Assembly (NCBI GenBank): GCA_001516765.1
Contig: LOCH01000032.1
Coordinates: forward strand, 1-7,949
Length of the DNA: 7,949 nucleotides
Source: Vulcanisaeta sp. MG_3
GTDB taxonomy: Archaea > Thermoproteota > Thermoprotei > Thermoproteales > Thermocladiaceae
Direction: 5' to 3'
A program made the translations under genes and the position numbers. Positions 5,464 through 7,949 of this stretch are shown piece by piece (positions within the stretch are counted from its first letter, which is position 1; each line of letters begins with the position of its first letter). The notes under the pieces are model-generated. The model saw only the letters and a program-made list of their open reading frames with translations, made no database searches and was not told the DNA's origin.

Positions 5464-6477
5464 TTAGAGGAATGGGTCGAGCGTTAGTTGACCAGGGGTG
5501 GGTAAGACCCTGCTCATTATATTGAACTTCCTTAAGTATTTAGCGAACCTGACGGCATTACCATACACGGTATACACAATCCTAGCGCCACTATTGAGCG
5601 CGAAATCCACAAGGCCGGGAAAATCAGAGTGGCTACTAAGTGGTAATGCATCAACACCAATAGCCCTAAGCCTAGCCACCCTAGACCTCTTGGCGTACAT
5701 GCCACTTAATGCTACGGCCTTAACAATACCATACCTAGACCTCAACACCCTAATCGTGTTCACGAAATCCCTAGGCATGCCCATAATGATTACGGAACCG
5801 GGCTGTGGGATCTCGCTTAGAACCTTGCCGTATTTAAGCCCTAACACATTATTCATAACCTTAATGCTAGGCTCAATGTACATTGGGTAATCCTTAAGCA
5901 GCACAGCAAGTTCTTGCCCGCGCCCGAGGGGTTGACCCATGAGTAGCACAATGCCATTCCTAATACCATCCTCAACAATACCCCTCAACTCATCATAGAT
6001 AGCGATCCTACTTGGGAATACGTAATCGGGACTCCCATACGTGGCCTCCATTATCAACACATCAACATCAAGCCCCTCAGCCCCTCCCAGCAGTATTGAG
6101 GACTCCACATTAAAATCGCCAGTAATCCCAACCCTGAAGGCACCAAAATCAAGCACGTAAGATAAGCTCCCAACCACATGACCAGCATTGTAGATCTCAA
6201 CAATAACATCATCAATAACAATCTCGTGACGAGGACTAGCTTCAATATACCTAAGGCCTTCGCCATCACGAACTCTAATTACTCTAGCCGTTTCTTCGCT
6301 CATAATTAGTGGCATGGCATTACGGATCGCGCTAGGGTTAACATGATCCCTATGTCCGTGGGTTATTAATATCGCGTTAAATGACTTACTCGGCTTCCTT
6401 AAGGGGTCTATTATGAATCTTTTATTTCCATACTCAATGATGATCCCATTATCATAATAAGCCCTAAATCTATGCAC
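5464..6477 (-). CDS. Metallo-beta-lactamase nuclease of the beta-CASP / mRNA 3'-end-processing-like family
   Basis: This is a probable two-metal nuclease of 337 residues. The metallo-beta-lactamase core has HGHRDH (40-45, zinc ligands), NAGHVVGS (97-104, H100), ITGDFN (118-123, D121) and MEATYG (143-148, E144). The C-terminal part has SSHSDFPGLVDFA (281-293), the beta-CASP histidine H283, and YTVYG (302-306). The pattern is closest to the short exonuclease-like branch (COG1236 type, including bacterial ligase-associated exonucleases of about 335 residues), and unlike the longer archaeal CPSF1 or RNase J there are no KH domains. The final catalytic histidine usual in THG is here Y305. The start is GTG at 6477, chosen because TATA-like boxes lie 23-34 bases upstream. 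DNA or RNA as substrate cannot be decided; no ligase gene is adjacent. Confidence 0.85.
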   Translation of the reverse strand: MHRFRAYYDNGIIIEYGNKRFIIDPLRKPSKSFNAILITHGHRDHVNPSAIRNAMPLIMSEETARVIRVRDGEGLRYIEASPRHEIVIDDVIVEIYNAGHVVGSLSYVLDFGAFRVGITGDFNVESSILLGGAEGLDVDVLIMEATYGSPDYVFPSRIAIYDELRGIVEDGIRNGIVLLMGQPLGRGQELAVLLKDYPMYIEPSIKVMNNVLGLKYGKVLSEIPQPGSVIIMGMPRDFVNTIRVLRSRYGIVKAVALSGMYAKRSRVARLRAIGVDALPLSSHSDFPGLVDFALNSGARIVYTVYGNAVRFAKYLRKFNIMSRVLPTPGQLTLDPFL

Positions 6478-6496
6478 ACCTAATCAGTAGTCCTGG

Positions 6497-6516
6497 ATTT
6501 ATACTGCTATAAAAGG
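6497..6516 (-). promoter_or_regulatory. TATA-like boxes of the metallo-hydrolase gene
   Basis: On the minus strand CCTTTTATAG (6516-6507) is centred about 34 bases, and GTATAAAT (6504-6497) about 23 bases, before the GTG start at 6477. Either gives a leader of ten bases or less. Confidence 0.45.
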
Positions 6517-6721
6517 TGTTTGTTCCTAAATGGTTCTCTTTCTACAACTGAGTTATGTTTAATATAAGCGTTAATCCGCAATAAATGCGTTTCATCAATC
6601 TACGGGAAAGAGACGATGATAACTAGGCTAAATAAGCATTCCAGCCACATTAAATATAATAAACTAGATTATTAATTTACCCAGCAAATTACGGTTGATA
6701 CTTCACAAATATAAAGGCGAT
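6517..6721. other. Intergenic stretch without a recognised gene
   Basis: This A+T-rich gap separates the divergent metallo-hydrolase and winged-helix genes. I see no coding frame with family features, no tRNA and no clear repeat. GATGATA at about 6615-6621 resembles a C box, but no CTGA follows at a suitable distance. An extra TATA-like AAATATAAAG at about 6708-6717 may belong to the winged-helix gene. Confidence 0.4.
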
Positions 6722-6731
6722 ATCTTTATAA
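6722..6731 (+). promoter_or_regulatory. TATA-like box of the winged-helix protein gene
   Basis: ATCTTTATAA is centred about 30 bases before the ATG at 6757, giving a leader of only a few bases, as for the other genes of the window. Confidence 0.5.
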
Positions 6732-6756
6732 CCCAAGGGAAAAGACTTTACATTGT

Positions 6757-6942
6757 ATGGTTGAGGGCATAAAGAAGAAGATCCTGGACTATCTCGCGAG
6801 CAATAAGGGTAAGGAATTCACGGCTGAAGAGATTGCAAAGGCTATCGGTGAGGAGAGACTAAATGTGGTTAAGGCACAGTTAACCAGGTTAATAAAGGAT
6901 GGTAAGGTCATTAAGACGGATAATAAGTACAAGGCCTCATAA
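6757..6942 (+). CDS. Small lysine-rich winged-helix DNA-binding protein
   Basis: This 61-residue protein is a minimal winged helix-turn-helix: helix one IKKKILDYLASN (5-16), helix two TAEEIAKAIG (22-31), recognition helix RLNVVKAQLTRLIKDG (34-49), and a short wing GKVIKTDNKYKAS (49-61). It has about 14 basic and 9 acidic residues, so it is moderately basic, and there is nothing beyond the fold: no dimerisation extension, metal site or ligand domain. The family is uncertain. It could be a local regulator or an abundant small DNA-binding protein; its size recalls small crenarchaeal chromatin proteins, but I cannot show homology to any of them. A leaderless promoter precedes it and a candidate guide RNA follows 40 bases after its stop. 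It stands at the border between the conserved gene block and the decayed region. Confidence 0.75.
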   Translation: MVEGIKKKILDYLASNKGKEFTAEEIAKAIGEERLNVVKAQLTRLIKDGKVIKTDNKYKAS

Positions 6943-6980
6943 AAATTCAACAAATATTCAAAACATAAAATACCCTTTCC

Positions 6981-7038
6981 TTATGATGAACCCGACCACT
7001 ACGGAATAATGAAGAATAAAACCGGGCCGGAACTGAAA
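6981..7038 (+). ncRNA. Candidate C/D box guide sRNA
   Basis: A perfect C box ATGATGA (6983-6989) and a perfect D box CTGA (7033-7036) enclose 43 bases, the size of an archaeal 2'-O-methylation guide RNA. Inside, CGGA (7002-7005) may be D' and ATGAAGA (7009-7015) C', both one base off consensus and 3 bases apart. The guide before D' is exactly 12 bases (ACCCGACCACTA); the region before D is 17 bases, ending in ACCGGGCCGGAA, which is GC-rich against an A+T-rich surround. By the fifth-base rule both guides would direct methylation of a G. I found no target in the window. A weak TATA-like AAATATT (6952-6958) lies about 28 bases before the C box. The terminal stem is weak, which is common in archaea. 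Confidence 0.45.
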
Positions 7039-7104
7039 ATCATTAAGTAAAGAACTTCCCATATATCTGAAAACTATACCATAGGTCCTATAAACCGTCT
7101 CTCC

Positions 7105-7131
7105 GGAGATGGCGGTTGATCCGCCGTCTCC
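7105..7131 (+). other. GC-rich stem-loop
   Basis: GGAGATGGCGG (7105-7115) and CCGCCGTCTCC (7121-7131) pair over 11 positions, ten Watson-Crick and one G-U, round the 5-base loop TTGAT. A competing hairpin pairs CCGCCG (7121-7126) with CGGCGG (7136-7141). GC-rich structure in an A+T-rich hyperthermophile genome often marks functional RNA. It overlaps the first codons of the transposase remnant, so it may also be only coding sequence. Confidence 0.5.
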
Positions 7132-7432
7132 TTCTCGGCGGTCTCCCTGGAGTCGCTCACCGCAGTGGCTCGCCAACGGTCTAAAGTTAATGTGGGTTAG
7201 GGGTGGTGATAAGGGTCATGAGAATTACAACCACAAGGTCATGGTTTTCAGGAGCTCAATCATTGAGAGGATAGCCCTAAAGGCACCACTGTACTCGATT
7301 AGGGCTGGCTACGTAAGCCCAAAGGGGACAACGAACTCAGAGGAGCACAACGAGTTAATGAGGAAGTACAGACTGGATAGACACACAGCATCAGCACACC
7401 TAACAGCCCTAAGAGGACTTAAACACCAATAG
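7109..7432 (+). pseudogene. Remnant of a TnpB-like (IS605 OrfB) transposase, C-terminal end
   Basis: The open frame of 107 residues starts at an internal ATG and ends in TAG. From about residue 45 it resembles the C-terminal end of TnpB-type RNA-guided nucleases: FRSSIIERIALKAPLYSIR (47-65) is like the helix 'I..KA...GI', GYVSPKGTTNS (67-77) is like 'V.P.GTS', and LDRHTASAHLTAL (89-101) is like the RuvC-III motif 'D.NAA', with D90 as the metal-binding aspartate. The zinc-ribbon cysteines usual between the last two are absent. The first 40 residues (Pro/Ser/Arg-rich) are not recognised. A full TnpB is about 370-450 residues with two earlier RuvC motifs; these are not found upstream, so the gene is 5'-truncated and inactive as a nuclease. 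No TnpA gene is present. The identification rests on motifs only. Confidence 0.6.
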
Positions 7433-7520
7433 TAATAAACACTACGATTAATCATAAAAACTGAAACTGCCCACGCATCCTCAGCGCATTTGCACTTTGT
7501 CGTGAGCATCATCGACATTA

Positions 7521-7542
7521 TGTTTAATTATTTAATTAAACA
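7521..7542. repeat. 22-base inverted repeat, A+T-rich
   Basis: Ten-base arms TGTTTAATTA and TAATTAAACA are perfect inverted copies with a 2-base spacer TT. It lies between the transposase remnant and the permease remnant, about 50 bases before a TATA-like GTTTAAATA. It could be an operator for a dimeric regulator, a transposon end or an insertion target; low complexity makes chance a serious possibility. Confidence 0.5.
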
Positions 7543-7566
7543 ATAACGCGAAGTTCACCGGTAGCA

Positions 7567-7578
7567 TCATGATCATGA
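7567..7578. repeat. 12-base perfect palindrome
   Basis: TCATGATCATGA is its own reverse complement. It lies 24 bases after the larger inverted repeat and 12 bases before TATA-like GTTTAAATA (7591-7599), a place where an activator or repressor site of the permease gene could have been. There is no direct evidence of function. Confidence 0.4.
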
Positions 7579-7600
7579 ACTAAAGGAAGCGTTTAAATAA

Positions 7601-7949
7601 CCTAAAAATAATTTCGGTATCGGCCTATTCATAACATTCATAGGGCTTAGCCTTGGGGGCTTTGTCAAACCTGGTGTTGGTACGCCCGTAACCTTTAATG
7701 TAGAGGCCTTTAGAACCCCTCGTCAATACTTGCCTTCATTGGGTTGATGCTGGCAATAGCGCTTTATATATACAGGGTGCCTGGTGCATTCTTAATAACT
7801 ATCATAGCGCTGACGCTGGTGGGCATACCACTCGGTTTAGTTACACCACCGCCGTCTCTAGTTCAATTACCCACACTCTCAACATCAATAATACCTAACT
7901 TCCCCGAAAACATCATGTGGTGGATTAAGCTAGTCAGTTTAGCCTTCCC
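7601..7949 (+). pseudogene. Broken NCS2/AzgA-type purine permease, 5'-truncated and frameshifted
   Basis: Two frames together spell part of a hydrophobic transporter. Frame one (7601-7729) gives FGIGLFITFIGLSLGGFVKP and ends TPRQYL before a TGA at 7745. Frame two (from 7732) continues AFIGLMLAIALYIYRVPGAF, then a membrane segment LITIIALTLVGIPLGL, a Pro/Ser/Leu loop and NFPENIMWWIKL, open to the window end. The order fits the middle of AzgA-like adenine/guanine/hypoxanthine permeases, which have 'GIGLF.AFIGL..AGIV', then a 'LA.IGLL' helix, then 'GAILIGI..T...GIPLG'. One missing base near 7730-7732 explains the break. An in-frame TAA (7598-7600) and the absence of an N-terminal part (roughly 130 residues in the family) show 5' loss as well. 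A downstream ATG at 7747 could start only a fragment. A sequencing error could explain the frameshift but not the lost N-terminus. Confidence 0.68.

Noticed and set aside
5498..5890. Plus-strand frame of 130 residues
   Set aside because: It lies antisense inside the well-supported metallo-hydrolase gene and shows only a Leu/Thr/Ser-rich shadow composition.
6611..6665. Second possible C/D box RNA starting at GATGATA
   Set aside because: The C box is one base off and no CTGA lies within 40-60 bases.
7111..7125. tRNA T-arm resemblance (GGCGGTTGATCCGCC)
   Set aside because: The loop has 5 bases, not 7, and no acceptor, D or anticodon arm can be built around it.
6958..7176. Minus-strand frame of 72 residues across the sRNA candidate and hairpin
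   Set aside because: No family features, no promoter-like box at proper spacing, and it covers sequence better explained by the RNA and hairpin.
7309..7518. Minus-strand Cys-rich frame of 69 residues
   Set aside because: Mostly antisense to the transposase remnant; the cysteines show no zinc-finger spacing.
1..7949. CRISPR array, rRNA or intact insertion sequence
   Set aside because: No spaced direct repeats, no rRNA-like GC-rich long segment, and no paired terminal repeats with a complete transposase were seen.

Overview
The window reads as the chromosome of a hyperthermophilic crenarchaeon, most likely Thermoproteales and close to Vulcanisaeta or Caldivirga. The visible grounds are an archaeal/eukaryotic ribosomal protein L31e, a KEOPS Cgi121-type subunit, an archaeal SAM hydrolase, a CPSF-like metallo-beta-lactamase nuclease, moderate G+C, and TATA-like boxes 23-34 bases upstream of start codons, the pattern of leaderless archaeal genes. 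Placement at genus level is inference.

Region 1-1749 (minus strand): the 5' part of the L31e gene, a beta-hydroxyacid dehydrogenase, and a THUMP-domain protein of the TAN1 type. Each has its own near-leaderless promoter. The L31e TATA box overlaps the stop codon of the dehydrogenase gene. Region 1750-1967 holds a plus-strand gene for a 30-residue peptide with 18 glutamates and three tryptophans, preceded by TATA-like boxes. This is the best candidate for something undescribed here.

Region 1968-4030 (minus strand): nicotinate phosphoribosyltransferase, a Cgi121-like KEOPS subunit, and a MoaD/Urm1-type ubiquitin-like protein ending in Gly-Gly. The last two form an operon in which the Gly-Gly codons also serve as the ribosome binding site of the next gene. 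The divergent O6-alkylguanine-DNA alkyltransferase gene (4081-4632) appears to share one TATA element with the MoaD gene. It converges with, and overlaps by 8 bases, an S-adenosylmethionine hydrolase gene. That gene is followed on the minus strand by a 337-residue beta-CASP-like metallo-hydrolase.

Region 6478-7949 is different: lower gene density, plus-strand orientation and decay. It holds a 61-residue lysine-rich winged-helix protein, a probable C/D box guide RNA, a GC-rich stem-loop, the C-terminal remnant of a TnpB-like (IS605 OrfB) transposase, two palindromes in A+T-rich sequence, and a truncated, frameshifted NCS2/AzgA-type purine permease that runs off the window.

Functionally, the left and middle parts lean toward translation and tRNA modification (L31e, THUMP, Cgi121, the sulfur carrier) and toward SAM/NAD metabolism with alkylation repair. 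The right end looks like an accessory region marked by past transposon activity.
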